From NCBI GenBank assembly GCA_900095095.1, contig FMBT01000330.1:280297-344296 (forward strand): DNA of 64,000 nt, in the 5' to 3' direction. Position numbers and translations under genes: made by a program. Shown here piece after piece: positions 10,073 to 20,000 of the stretch; position 1 is the stretch's first letter; the number at the start of each line of letters is the position of its first letter. The notes beneath the pieces are model-generated. The model made no database searches. It was not told the origin of the DNA and was given only the letters and a program-made list of their open reading frames with translations. The stretch comes from Fragilariopsis cylindrus CCMP1102 (taxonomy: Eukaryota; Bacillariophyta; Bacillariophyceae; Bacillariales; Bacillariaceae).

Positions 10073-12427
10073 TTAACATCTCGATGGCCTTGTCCGGTTT
10101 ATAAGCGCTGAAATCGGACTGGTGGGTGTTCTTGCATTTTCCGTTGCAGTAGCAAAAAGCCCATAGTTGAGACAATTACTCGATTTGAGGCCTAGGGCCT
10201 CGCACATTTCTTTCGTCGATCCGAACTCGTTGGCAGTCCGGATGTCCGAGAGGCGGGGGAAGTTGCCGTCATGTGTTGCGCGGTGGTCCGCGATTAGTTT
10301 TCTGATGGCGTCGCATCCCGGACCCTTGCGTGTTGTAGGTTTGTCCTTCTTTGGTGATTTGTCAGCATTTCGCTTCCGGTCTGTATTCCGGTCTGTAGGT
10401 GTTGGAGGGCTGGGTCGCGGCGTTGCCGGAGTCTTCGCTGGAAGGAAAATTGGACCGTAGCTGTGCGACAAGGACAAGTTGTTGTTTTCGATACCCAGGA
10501 TGAGAAAATCGATGTTGAACTTCGGGAAACGCTTGGCGGCTACGTCTTCTGCTGTGCAAAAGACGCCGAAATACCGCTCAAGATGGCGGCACAGTTGGTA
10601 AATAATTTCGTTGCTGATTAGAGCCCGGAAGTTGGCTATGGCGGATAGACGACTGTAGTTGTCGAACAGGGCATCGAGCAGGCGCTGGAGTTGAATTGAC
10701 GGTGGCGCTCTGTCGCCAATTACCTGTATTAAACCTAGTTGAGTTAATTGCAGGTTGGTGATTAGGGCATCGATGGTGTCCGGAATCTGTGGCGTTCCTG
10801 GGATGCTGCGCTCTATGTCGGCTGACGTTGGTACGCATTGTGCGTTGAGAGCGCGAACACTTTCGAGTCTCTCTCTCTCGGCCGTCGACCTGGTGACGTA
10901 AGTGAGAGGGCCAAGCCCCCCATGGGGTTTGGTGCCTTCGAAGTTCGTTGGGGCTAGACGCCAATCCGTGATAGATTTCCGAAATTCGGCCGTGATGATT
11001 TGGCGGAAACGGGGATTCTTCTTGATCATTGGTTGAATGAAGTAGGTGTCAATGACGGAGTCCTTTTCGCCTTTGTCAGGAGCCTTGTTGTATTTCAACC
11101 AACCGCTGTTGTTGCACCGGTGCAAAAAATGGAGCTCGTGTGGTTGTAGATGTGCCCATCCACATAAATTCCACGATCTGGTGCCCATACTGTCCTTTGC
11201 CTTTTTTGGTTGGTCCGGCTTGGTCGAGTTTGGGTGACTCTTGGATTCCGCTGCAAGAAACTTGAGCACTTGAAATCGGTTCATGTCCTCGGAGGTGAGG
11301 GGAAGGCCTGGGCCTCTGTTGAGCATTGCATGTAGGTGATCACCAATACTTTGGTGAGGTGATGCACCCGTGTGACCCCCAAAACTGAAAGCCCCATTGC
11401 TTGCCGATGCTCCAAAGGTGAAAGCCGGTGCACCATGATACCCTGGGTGACCCGGAGTGGGTTCACCAAATGGGTTGGTGGCGCCCGGTGTGCCGTACGG
11501 ATTGTGGGACCTGGCTGCCGGTTGTTGGAACGTTGACGATGAGTCGTTGCTAAAACCGTTGCCTTCGAACGGGTTGGCCGCGATGTCAAATGGTAGTCCG
11601 GTCCTTTCGGGTCTTTCGGATGAAACTGGGTGCCCGGTTCCATATGGCAGTCCGTCGCCTTCGAAGGAGACGTTGCCTGTTGCTGTCCTGGTACTTTGAT
11701 GTTGTCTGGCCAATGCTGCTGCGATGCGTTGCTGTTGCGCTAGTTGCTCCTCGAGTTGGACATTTCGTTGTAGTACCGCATTGAGATTAGCCTCGTTGGT
11801 TGCAGTTTCTCCTGGAGCATTTCCTGTGCGCTGACGATTATTGCGCAGAAGTGTTTCATCGTCGACGTCAATGACGTCTTCCGGTGCTGGGGTCGGGCGG
11901 AACTCCTTGCTGAGGCAGTTCAGGACTCCATTGGCGATGGCGGTGCCAAGTGTATTGTCGTCTTCGCTGAAACCCGTCTGTAGGTCCTTGTAAATATCCA
12001 CCGAATGTGCAAGTGTGAACCAACGTGGTTGGTCCGGTTCCAGTTGCATTTGACTGGTGCTGTCGGCGTTGTTGGGGAGGGTAGTATCCCTGACCATTGC
12101 TGCTGCACGAAGCCAGCTATAAACGAATTTGTCATGTTTGTCGGTTCTGCTTTTGAACATTGTTATTAAGTCGCGGACGCTTTTGTGAGAATTGTCGGCA
12201 TTGAAGAAATCCGTGATGGTTTCAGCCCGGATTGGGATTAGTTTCATCATGGGTCGTTGCTTGATCAGAGCGCTCGTGACATAGTCCAGCCCTGATTCGC
12301 AGTTGAGTCGGCATCTTTCGCAATCCAGACGTCCGATGCCACTAGGTCGTTGGCATCGAATATCACTGCCTGTGGGCATGATGTGATTGTGATACCAAAA
12401 CGTTGTGTTTGGTAAGCTCGTACCCAT
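10073..12427 (-). CDS. Gag-like protein of the YR retrotransposon
   Basis: 784 residues from ATG 12427. No zinc knuckle is obvious. A helical region near residues 60-160 precedes a Gln-rich coiled-coil-like segment (about 225-250) and a Gly/Phe/Pro-rich low-complexity region with repeated NPFG/NPFE-type motifs (about 270-350). A structured C-terminal half ends in a Pro/Thr/Lys linker (about 660-700) and a final helical module. Residues around 540-600 resemble the product of the small upstream ORF (13512-13706). The first 54 residues overlap another ORF (12265-12633) whose frame looks more protein-like, so the true N-terminus may come from there through a -1 shift near 12270. Gag identity rests on position and composition. 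Confidence 0.65.
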   Translation of the reverse strand: MGTSLPNTTFWYHNHIMPTGSDIRCQRPSGIGRLDCERCRLNCESGLDYVTSALIKQRPMMKLIPIRAETITDFFNADNSHKSVRDLITMFKSRTDKHDKFVYSWLRAAAMVRDTTLPNNADSTSQMQLEPDQPRWFTLAHSVDIYKDLQTGFSEDDNTLGTAIANGVLNCLSKEFRPTPAPEDVIDVDDETLLRNNRQRTGNAPGETATNEANLNAVLQRNVQLEEQLAQQQRIAAALARQHQSTRTATGNVSFEGDGLPYGTGHPVSSERPERTGLPFDIAANPFEGNGFSNDSSSTFQQPAARSHNPYGTPGATNPFGEPTPGHPGYHGAPAFTFGASASNGAFSFGGHTGASPHQSIGDHLHAMLNRGPGLPLTSEDMNRFQVLKFLAAESKSHPNSTKPDQPKKAKDSMGTRSWNLCGWAHLQPHELHFLHRCNNSGWLKYNKAPDKGEKDSVIDTYFIQPMIKKNPRFRQIITAEFRKSITDWRLAPTNFEGTKPHGGLGPLTYVTRSTAERERLESVRALNAQCVPTSADIERSIPGTPQIPDTIDALITNLQLTQLGLIQVIGDRAPPSIQLQRLLDALFDNYSRLSAIANFRALISNEIIYQLCRHLERYFGVFCTAEDVAAKRFPKFNIDFLILGIENNNLSLSHSYGPIFLPAKTPATPRPSPPTPTDRNTDRKRNADKSPKKDKPTTRKGPGCDAIRKLIADHRATHDGNFPRLSDIRTANEFGSTKEMCEALGLKSSNCLNYGLFATATENARTPTSPISALINRTRPSRC

Positions 12428-12633
12428 AAAATGGGGGTGACCTTCTTCGGTTGAGTGTTTAACACTGCAACTCCCAAGGTTCCGATTCCGCAGAACAACG
12501 CTTGGTCCGGTAGGTGAGTGGTCCTGTTGAAAGTGAGTGGGTGGGTGATGAGTTGGCTTCTGGAGTTCGACTCTTTGGCCCGGGTTGCCTCACCGAGGAT
12601 TGCTGTTTGAAATCCTCCCTCTGTGAACGCCAT
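12265..12633 (-). CDS. Probable N-terminal part of the YR-element Gag in another frame
   Basis: 122 residues from a good ATG at 12633. Composition is ordinary and globular (FCGIGTLGVAVLN, GITITSCPQAVIFDANDLVA, DVWIAKDADS). It overlaps the 5' end of the large Gag ORF. At the overlap end, one base of slippage around 12265-12280 would join it to the large ORF at a segment that also looks coding in that frame. Either Gag is made by a programmed or erroneous frameshift here, or this is a separate small protein. Confidence 0.45.
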   Translation of the reverse strand: MAFTEGGFQTAILGEATRAKESNSRSQLITHPLTFNRTTHLPDQALFCGIGTLGVAVLNTQPKKVTPILWVRAYQTQRFGITITSCPQAVIFDANDLVASDVWIAKDADSTANQGWTMSRAL

Positions 12634-13511
12634 CGTGCTGATGTTTAAATCCTGGCTGCGAGCGGTTTTGAGTTGCTCGAAGTTGAGATTGTGAGAGTGT
12701 TGTGTGCCGAAACAATGTGTTCCGGAATAGTGCCAAATGTGGAAATTTATGTTTTTCGGGCGTTTGACGTCCGGAACTGACGTTTGGTCAGTGATGTGGT
12801 GAGCCTGAATGGCATGCGATTGGCATGGAGTCGCCGTTATTGTTCAGAATCTATGTTGACAAAGGGTGGAAGTCGTCCTAAACGATGTTGTTTAGTTAGG
12901 GTGAGCCCCATTACGTTGGTGAATAATTACGTGAAATATTGTTGAATGTTATTTTGTTTTTGTCCCAACGAGGGATAAGGCAAATAGGAAGTGTGAATAA
13001 ATTACTTATGTACCTATGTATTGTGTTCTGGGCTTATGTGTGCCTGAAATCGAAAAATTCAATTCCGGAGTTGAAAATTTGACAGCTAGGAGTGACGCAT
13101 GCGAGGGTGCGTGCAGGGGTGCTAACTAGTTTCGTTGAACGGTTGAGTCCTGACAAAATTTGAATGTATTATGTGATTTAACGTTATATTATATTCTTAT
13201 ATTTGGACTTGTCTATTATTTAAGATGTTTTTCGTTTTTTAATGTGTGGGCACGTGGCATGGTATGCGTGTCGTGCTCCTGACTTTGACCGTTGTACGTT
13301 GAGGTCCGGAATCCCTTTTTGGGATCTAAAACCTGTGGTGTTGCATGCAGTCTGTCTGTGTGGGTGTATTCGTCTGTCGTGCGACATTGCGTGCGCGGCG
13401 AACATTTGGTTGGAAATGGTAAAGATTTAGTTTTGACTTGTGAAATGTAGTTGTCTCTTTACGAGGCGTTTCGTCGTAACCGGGTGTTTCGTCTAGTTGA
13501 CGCCATTCCTA
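12634..13511 (-). other. YR-element leader region
   Basis: Sequence between the small 5' ORF and Gag, with no convincing coding region. It probably contains the untranslated leader. A short ORF at 13220-13405 lacks any recognisable feature and is not called. Confidence 0.4.
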
Positions 13512-13706
13512 TTACTCCGGAGTTGGGTAATTGTGTTTTTCATACATGGCCGCAAGCAGGCGCTTGATTTCGGTGGCCTGTGGCGATTCGTTGCCAAAAT
13601 TCTGTATCAACACGGCTTGTATTCGTTGCATGTTTGTGATGAGGGCAACGATGTCGTCCGGAGTGTTTCCGTGGATGCTGCGCTCCATGTCTTTGTTGTT
13701 TTCCAT
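13512..13706 (-). CDS. Small 5' ORF related to an internal Gag segment
   Basis: 64 residues from ATG 13706; the frame is open to 13757, almost exactly the inner edge of terminal repeat A1. The product aligns by eye with an internal stretch of the large Gag ORF (about 10640-10830). Shared are ERSI, a Gly/Thr/Pro turn, D-x2-x-ALITN, then LIQ, G and RLL-x-A at nearly the same spacing. It is probably a partial duplication of a helical Gag module. It could be an independent small protein, an upstream regulatory ORF or a fossil. Confidence 0.45.
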   Translation of the reverse strand: MENNKDMERSIHGNTPDDIVALITNMQRIQAVLIQNFGNESPQATEIKRLLAAMYEKHNYPTPE

Positions 13707-13755
13707 GTGGTGGTCTCTGTTGTTGTCTTGTCTCCATTGAGCGGACGGGTAGTCC

Positions 13756-13934
13756 AAGAAGAAGCGCTTTCAGCGGTCACGTCAGCTCCGGAGCTGCCTC
13801 ACAACAAAACACGATGTTTCCAAAAGAATGAGTCCAGAATAGATTTCTCTTCTGGACTTTGATTTTCTACTAGCGCGCGCGTTGTATAAAAATAAATCGC
13901 TTGATTCCTTTTTTACAGCTTTAACACTCCTTGA
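13756..13934 (-). repeat. Split direct repeat A1 (5' terminus of the element)
   Basis: Matches 3895-4073 with a single-base difference in a T run. It ends at CTCCTTGA, and host sequence resumes at about 13935, only 125 bases before the ABM-gene start codon. Confidence 0.86.
13885..13892 (+). promoter_or_regulatory. TATA-like motif inside the terminal repeat, facing the ABM gene
   Basis: TATAAAAA follows a (GC)n tract in repeat A1 and lies about 170 bases upstream of the ATG at 14060 on the same strand. It could supply a core promoter for the downstream gene. The same motif occurs in repeat A2 near 4025. This is motif evidence only. Confidence 0.3.
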
Positions 13935-14059
13935 GCTTAAAATCAAATAATCAATCTGTTTTTCTATCTTCTATTCTGACAATCATCATATTTCGTGAAG
14001 AATAAAATAGAAACTCTGCTATTCACATAAAAATATTCTTTCGAAATACAACATCCAAC

Positions 14060-15031
14060 ATGAAACTTCTCTGCAAGTCATTCATCCTCCTCCCCTTTGT
14101 GGCGCTTGGTTCCACTGCATTCCAGTTGTCACAACATGCGCATCGACGACAGTGCAGGATACCTTCGCTTGCTGTCGGTTCAACCGCCAACACAGTTGAC
14201 TCCGATACCCATGACGCAGGGACGCCTCGGACAGTCGTAGGAGATGGACTTCACAAGGGGTTATACACCGCCGATCGATACACCTCGACATTGCGATTTC
14301 TGGTGCCAAAGGGCGATGAGCAAGTGGCATTCGAACACACATGGACGGCGCGAGCAAAAGAACTTGCTGCGACGCCAGGTCTCAAATACTTTCACATGGG
14401 AAAACGTGGAGCAGACTTTATGGGACCACCCCTCCCGGACGATGAATTCAACTACCAGTCGTTTGCTGTATGGGAATCCAAGGAAGCTTACGATTTGTGC
14501 AAAGACAGTAATACGGTTGATTTCGGGACGTTTGCGGAGTCTCCTGCCAACTACGATGGCCTGTTTGCCTTGGCTGTGCCCACCTCCATTTCAGGTGTGG
14601 CGGGTATGCCCAATACTGCATCAGACACAACAACAACAACTGCATCAGACGATGGCAGTAAGATCGACACATCCAAGCGATTGCCGCGTGAGGCGTTTGT
14701 TGCGAGCAATCGGTTCGGGATCAAACCCGGTTTCGAAAAAGATTTTGAAGACATGTGGGCGGGACGCGACTCGAGTCTAGCGGATCTTCCCGGGTTTGTT
14801 AACTTTCAGCTGCTCCGCCGCGATGGATCGAGTGAAGATGATGGCAATACATACGTCTCGTACACAACGTGGGACTCGCTCGGTGCGTTTAACAACTGGC
14901 GCGAATCGGACAACTTTAAACGATCACACAGCTCCAGTGGAGAAAAACCGAAGGAATCGCCATATGCCAAGATGCCAAAGGTTGTGACCTTCAAAACATT
15001 TCTCGTTGTCAGTGGAGAGGAGGGCATGTAA
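14060..15031 (+). CDS. Plastid-targeted protein with two ABM domains, heme-monooxygenase-like
   Basis: 323 residues, single exon, uninterrupted. The N-terminus is a hydrophobic signal peptide ending in GSTAFQ, fitting the diatom rule that the transit peptide begins with Phe, so the product is predicted for the plastid. Two dimeric alpha/beta-barrel (ABM, IsdG/LFO1-like) domains follow at about residues 75-165 and 210-310, joined by a Thr/Ser/Asp linker. The second domain keeps the three residues typical of heme-degrading members: Asn in SNRFGIKPG, Trp in YTTWDSL and His in FKRSHS. The first keeps a Trp (FAVWES) but shows no matching His and may be structural. Likely role: heme breakdown or iron recycling. 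A quinol monooxygenase is an alternative. The retrotransposon end lies just upstream. Confidence 0.75.
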   Translation: MKLLCKSFILLPFVALGSTAFQLSQHAHRRQCRIPSLAVGSTANTVDSDTHDAGTPRTVVGDGLHKGLYTADRYTSTLRFLVPKGDEQVAFEHTWTARAKELAATPGLKYFHMGKRGADFMGPPLPDDEFNYQSFAVWESKEAYDLCKDSNTVDFGTFAESPANYDGLFALAVPTSISGVAGMPNTASDTTTTTASDDGSKIDTSKRLPREAFVASNRFGIKPGFEKDFEDMWAGRDSSLADLPGFVNFQLLRRDGSSEDDGNTYVSYTTWDSLGAFNNWRESDNFKRSHSSSGEKPKESPYAKMPKVVTFKTFLVVSGEEGM

Positions 15032-15881
15032 GTGGTTCAATTTTATGACATACAATGTAGTGATATGGCCACACCCGTCATGGCTACAGTAAATGATAGT
15101 GCCTTAAGATAGAGTGAGCTACTAGCCCTGCATTGCTCATTTATTTTAACATTAGATAATTCTATTCTTTATGTAGCATGTAGCTAGGCCTTTTCCTGGC
15201 ACGAAAGAAGGTCATACATAATAGAAAATATGCGTTGCAAACGTACCGAAAAAAAGGGGAGGAGGAGATAATATCCATTCTTATTTTTACTACACTTCAG
15301 AACAATTCGGACGATCGAATTAGACTTTCGGAAAACAACGAACCTAAGATAGGATCGTACAGAGGTGATAGTAGAGGTCATTATCGTCATATCAACACTG
15401 CGATAGAAGTTACAGATAATTTCAAGATAGACATTTATCTTTTTTTATCAATACCCCCCTATGATTGATGGAACCGAAATTTCGGTGTCGTTTATGAAGA
15501 TTAAAGGTTGAGTACAACTTATCGATTCAGTAGTCAAATATTTGACACAGTTCGATTGCAAGGACATTACGTTGAAATAAGAAAGCACTCTTTATATAAA
15601 TAACACAGCTAATATAATAAATGGCATGAAACATACTTAAATGTTGTAGAATAACTGATATTTCTAATGAAGTGGTTTCGTAATGTGATATGCAATGCGA
15701 TTTTGTAGTAGTTCCATCATGGTGTAGGTAGTTTTCTTTGAGTGAAGGTTGTGAGCGAATGGTTTAGAATGTCATTGGGACGGTCGATATAGGATTTCCA
15801 TCACTGTACGATATGCGTAAGTATGAATATGAATAGCGTGTTTTGTGTCTCATAATATTATGTGGGACTGTTTTTTTTTAA
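15032..15881. other. Intergenic, no gene seen
   Basis: AT-rich sequence with only short open frames lacking ATG starts or protein-like composition. No repeat or RNA structure stood out. Confidence 0.5.
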
Positions 15882-16175
15882 TTACTCACACCAGGAAAGG
15901 GCATCGTCGTCACTTTCCAAAGCTCGACCAGTTTCGAGAAATTTCTTGATATTCGTCGTCCATGATGATGCTGATGATGCTGATGACGCTGATGATGAAC
16001 ATGTCTGCTGGGCAAAATACCGATGCTGCTGCTGATGATCTCCGGTACTATTGCTTGTTGAAGAAGAAGCTTGTGGTTTACATTTGTCATCCACCATCGT
16101 ATCGAACACAACGATGTGACGAGCTACATTTTTGTTGTTGTTGTTGTTGTTGTTGTTGTTGACAAAGGGACTCAT
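15882..16175 (-). CDS. Small hypothetical protein with poly-Asn and Ser/Ala runs
   Basis: 97 residues from ATG 16175. A nine-residue Asn run (from a TTG repeat on the plus strand) is followed by a short hydrophobic segment (RHIVVFDTMVD), a Gln/His stretch and a Ser/Ala repeat. It ends in an acidic helix. A consensus-like splice donor (GTGAGT) overlaps the last codons near 15887, so this may be the first exon of a longer gene. No family is recognised. Confidence 0.35.
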   Translation of the reverse strand: MSPFVNNNNNNNNNKNVARHIVVFDTMVDDKCKPQASSSTSNSTGDHQQQHRYFAQQTCSSSASSASSASSWTTNIKKFLETGRALESDDDALSWCE

Positions 16176-16709
16176 GATATCTCGTTTTCTTGTTTGTTTG
16201 GTTGTTTGGTACCTTTGCAATCAGATGATTGATTATGGTGTATTATAATATTATGTTGTTAATGAATAATTGAATGTGTGATTTCGCTGCCTTTTTACTT
16301 ACTGTACATACAGCAACTGCAATCCAAAGAATGATTGATTTCATTCATTCACTCGTGAAGAAACATGTTTTGCATAAAGCCCCCCAAGATCGAATATCAA
16401 TATCGCGCTCAATCAATATAATACACAGTATATCTATCGTGCCCAAGATTGAAATGATGTATCAATCAATATATATGATAATCGTTCTGTGATCAAGGAT
16501 ATTTGATCATTCAAAACGAATTTCGATTTATTTTCAAATTCATTCACATTTTCTACAGTTTTTATTTTTAGAACAAGGTCCTATCACCACATAAATTATA
16601 CTAAAAGGATAAGGTTACACGACTTCGCGCTACACCAGTTTCGCGCTACCAGTTTGCCCATTAAATAAATAATGTTCTTTGTGGCGTATTTCTTGTCAGA
16701 CACCAATTG
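16176..16709. other. Intergenic up to the Ty3 insertion, no gene seen
   Basis: AT-rich, with one unremarkable short open frame (16274-16492). It ends at the target-site duplication of the LTR element. Confidence 0.5.
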
Positions 16710-16714
16710 AAAGG
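16710..16714. repeat. Target-site duplication AAAGG, left copy
   Basis: Immediately precedes the left LTR and matches the five bases after the right LTR. Confidence 0.88.
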
Positions 16715-16942
16715 TGTCCTAAACTAGATAGTATTTAGTTAATTGGCTTATATTATATTGTGAGCATTCATGTTACTACATGTTATTCTATAGAGTACAC
16801 CGGTATGTTAAGACTCGCTCTTCTAGCTCGCCGATCCCTGCGTACTCTCAACGGATGGTAATCTAACGGCTATCAGCGAGGTGAGGTGCTCGCTAGCGCC
16901 AACTCAAGTGACGTCATCAGTCACAGATGACCGTTTGCTACA
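16715..16942 (-). repeat. 3' LTR of the Ty3 element
   Basis: 228 bases, TGTCCTAAAC ... TTTGCTACA on the plus strand. By eye it is the same as 21810-22037. Preceded in element sense by a purine tract. Confidence 0.93.
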
Positions 16943-16951
16943 CTCTCCCAC
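16943..16951 (-). promoter_or_regulatory. Polypurine tract of the Ty3 element
   Basis: Reads GTGGGAGAG on the minus strand directly before the 3' LTR (TGTAGC...). This is the expected position for second-strand priming and fixes the element's orientation. Confidence 0.75.
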
Positions 16952-17003
16952 TAAGATCAAGCTTCCGCGTGGAGGCTATCTTGATTTCCATTACAATTCT
17001 TAT

Positions 17004-20000
17004 TCAAATTCCCTTATACGGTGCGAACCATCTTGTTGATTGTGTATCCGTTACTGTAGGTGTTCGTTGTATCGTTATCGTTCCATTGGTATGAGTTGCT
17101 ACAATTCGAAATGGTCCTGAAGATCTTTCAGACAGTTTTGACTTGTTCCATACTATTTGCATCACTTTATCTCCTACTCTGAAGTGGTGTTCAATTCTTC
17201 TTCTGTTTTGTTTGATCAAATTCTCGTCAATCATCTGTTGACGTCCGGCCCGAATTGCTTCTAGATTCGCTATCAACGGTACATCCATTATCATGTCTCT
17301 ACCATAGACCATTGCACCTGGTGTTGTCCCAATCGGTGCACTGACTGAACATCTCATAGCATGCATACATGTTGCTAATGCATTATCCATTACTTGGTTT
17401 GCATCATTCTCATTCTGTGGCGGATTAGTATGTAATACTACTCGAAGTATATCTCCAATGGTTTGGTGCATTCTTTCGCATATAGCATTTGCTTGTGGAT
17501 TGCGTACTGCCGTACATACATCCGTGATTCCATATCTTGCGAGTGTACTGACAAATTCGTATCCTACAAACTCTGTACCATTGTCATGGACGCATCTATT
17601 TGGTCGTGGGTATCTGGATAGCCAGGAGTTTTCAAACTGTTCTGCTACATGACTCATTGTTTTGTTTTGTATTCTGATTAATTCAATCAGGTTTGTTACC
17701 GGATCAATGCATGTTAGTGCTTTGAACACACATATGTTACCATTGACTACTATTTCCCATGGACCTATTAAGTCTATGCATACCTCATTCCAAGGTGCTA
17801 TATTTGCATGTCGAGGAGGTAATTTTCCATATCCTCTGCCTTGTTGTTTGTACATGTGACAATTTTCTGGGCATACATACTCTCTGCAGAGTACCGATAG
17901 TCGTTCTGCATGGAATCTAGCTCTTATAGTATCATAAACTTTTGTAAATCCACAATGTCCTAATATCATATGATACCATCTTATCACATTCTGTATCATT
18001 GATTGTGGTATATATATTTTCCATTCATTCTGTAATACCATAGGATTGGCTCGATAGCATATCAACGGTCGTCCGTTGATTACCTTAATTGGATAGATAT
18101 GAGGTTGAGCTAACGATATTTGCACCAACGCTGCATCTCCAGCTTGATGTTGTTGTATATTGTTTACTGTTGTTGGACAATTCATTTCCTGTAATGGTGG
18201 AAGGTTCATGAATAGTTCTATCATTTCAATATCTTCATTCCTGCATATAGTTGGTAGTAGTTGTGGATCGTTATCATCCTTATCATATGAAAAGAATACA
18301 TCTTGTTCATCTGTGGGTACAACTATCTTATTCCAATCAATAAGTTTTCCTTTTAACTCATTCTTCCCCGGCGAGGGTGCATCCATACGAGGCAGCCTTG
18401 AAAAAGCATCTGCAAGAACATTGACTTTACCTGGAACATACTGTAAGTTAATATCATAATCTTCCAGGAATAACTTCCATCTCATTACACGTGGTGGTGA
18501 TAGTGTATGAAAAGTTAGGTTTTTATGGTCTGTAAATACATTTAAACGACCTCCATATAAAATGTCATGGTATTCTTTAATACACATTACAATTGCCAAC
18601 AGCTCTTTCTCTGTTGTATTATAATTCTTTTGTGATTCTGTGAGTTTCTTACTCCAGTAGGCAATTGGTTTACCATTTTGTATTATAGCTGCACCGAGTT
18701 GATAGTCACTCGCGTCAGTATAAATATTAAATTCTTGATTAAGATCGGGATAAGTTGTCATGGCATCTGCAGCAATCATTGCTTTCATTGTATCAAACGC
18801 TTTGACTTGTCGTGGACCCCAAACAAAGGGTACATCACCAGTTAATTCATGCAATGGTGCAAGTATGTGAGATCGACGAGGCCACATACTCTTGTAGAAT
18901 GTAACTGCTCCTATAAAAGATCTAACCTGTGTCTTATCCGTTGGCCGTCCTAGCTTCAGGACTGCATCAATTTTGTTACGCATTGGCGTGATACCTTCAG
19001 GTGTCATATAATGTCCTAGGAAGTGTGCTTCTCTTACTCCCCATTTACATTTTAGAGGATTACATTTCATTCCATTTGAAACTAATCTTTCCAAAACTGT
19101 ATCAACAATTTTGAAGTGATCATCGAAAGATCCTTTAGTCCATATGCCTAAATCGTCCATGTAGGCATCGATGTCAAGTCCATCTAATATTCGTTTTATC
19201 ATTGACTGTGCGAAGTCTGGGGATACTTTTATTCCCATTGGTACTCGATTGTATTGATATTTTCCAAAAGGAGTTGTTATAGTGCAAAGTTCTTTGCTTT
19301 CTTCATCCATTTCGAAACAGTAGAACATCATCGATAGATCTATCTTCGTGAAGTGGCTATATCCTCTCTGCTTCAGCATGATATCTTGTATCTTCGGTAC
19401 AGGATACTGTGGTCGTTCGAGGTGTTTGTTGAGCTCACGAAAGTCACTGACCCATCGTACGGTGTTGTTGCTTTTTGGAATAATAAAAGTGGGTGATGCC
19501 CAATTTGTCATACCACACGATCGAAGTACCCCATCCTTTACCAGATTATCTAACTCGCGTTTGAAGACGACTTGTCTTGTATATGGTACTGGATATGGTT
19601 TCTTATGAACTGGTTTTGAACCTTGTTTGATTTGAAGATGAAGTTTCTCATGTGGGTAATAACCCAATTTTCCATCAAACAACTGTTTGTGCTTTTCTAG
19701 CATGGCTTCAAATTTAATTCTTTCTTCACATGACATGTGATGTTGTTCGTCGGCACACTCCTTCGGAGTTACCTTCTTATACTTTCTTTCTAAGATTGTT
19801 TTTGTTTCATAGAGTTCCTCTAATTTGTTTTCATTCATTTGTTCAATATCTCGATACATCCTATTATCATAGTGATGTGGAGCTTTCATCGGTACCGTCC
19901 GATCAATCCAAGTTATTGTATTTGTTTCCCATGACATAGCAATGCCTGCCAATCGAAGGAAGTCTCTTCCTAAGATGATGTCGTATTGACATGTTGGTGA

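Larger units (their letters stand above)
3605..13934 (-). mobile_element. DIRS/Ngaro-like tyrosine-recombinase retrotransposon, full length
   Basis: This is a 10.3-kb element read on the minus strand. Its ends are split direct repeats. In element orientation the order is A1 (13934-13756), coding region, B1 (4342-4074), A2 (4073-3895), B2 (3873-3605). That arrangement is the hallmark of Ngaro/PAT-type YR retrotransposons, which insert through a circular intermediate with a tyrosine recombinase instead of an integrase. The coding order is small ORF, Gag, RT-RNase H, tyrosine recombinase overlapping RT, then three extra ORFs. There are no LTRs and no target-site duplication, as expected. The A2/B1 junction at 4073-4074 has the sequence expected when the two element ends are joined. 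Most ORFs are intact, so insertion is probably fairly recent. A DIRS-proper assignment is less likely because its termini are inverted. Confidence 0.88.

Noticed and set aside
16504-16520. Shared motif TTGATCATTCAAAACGA with about 63449-63465
   Set aside because: Only about 17 AT-rich bases with no extended similarity around them.
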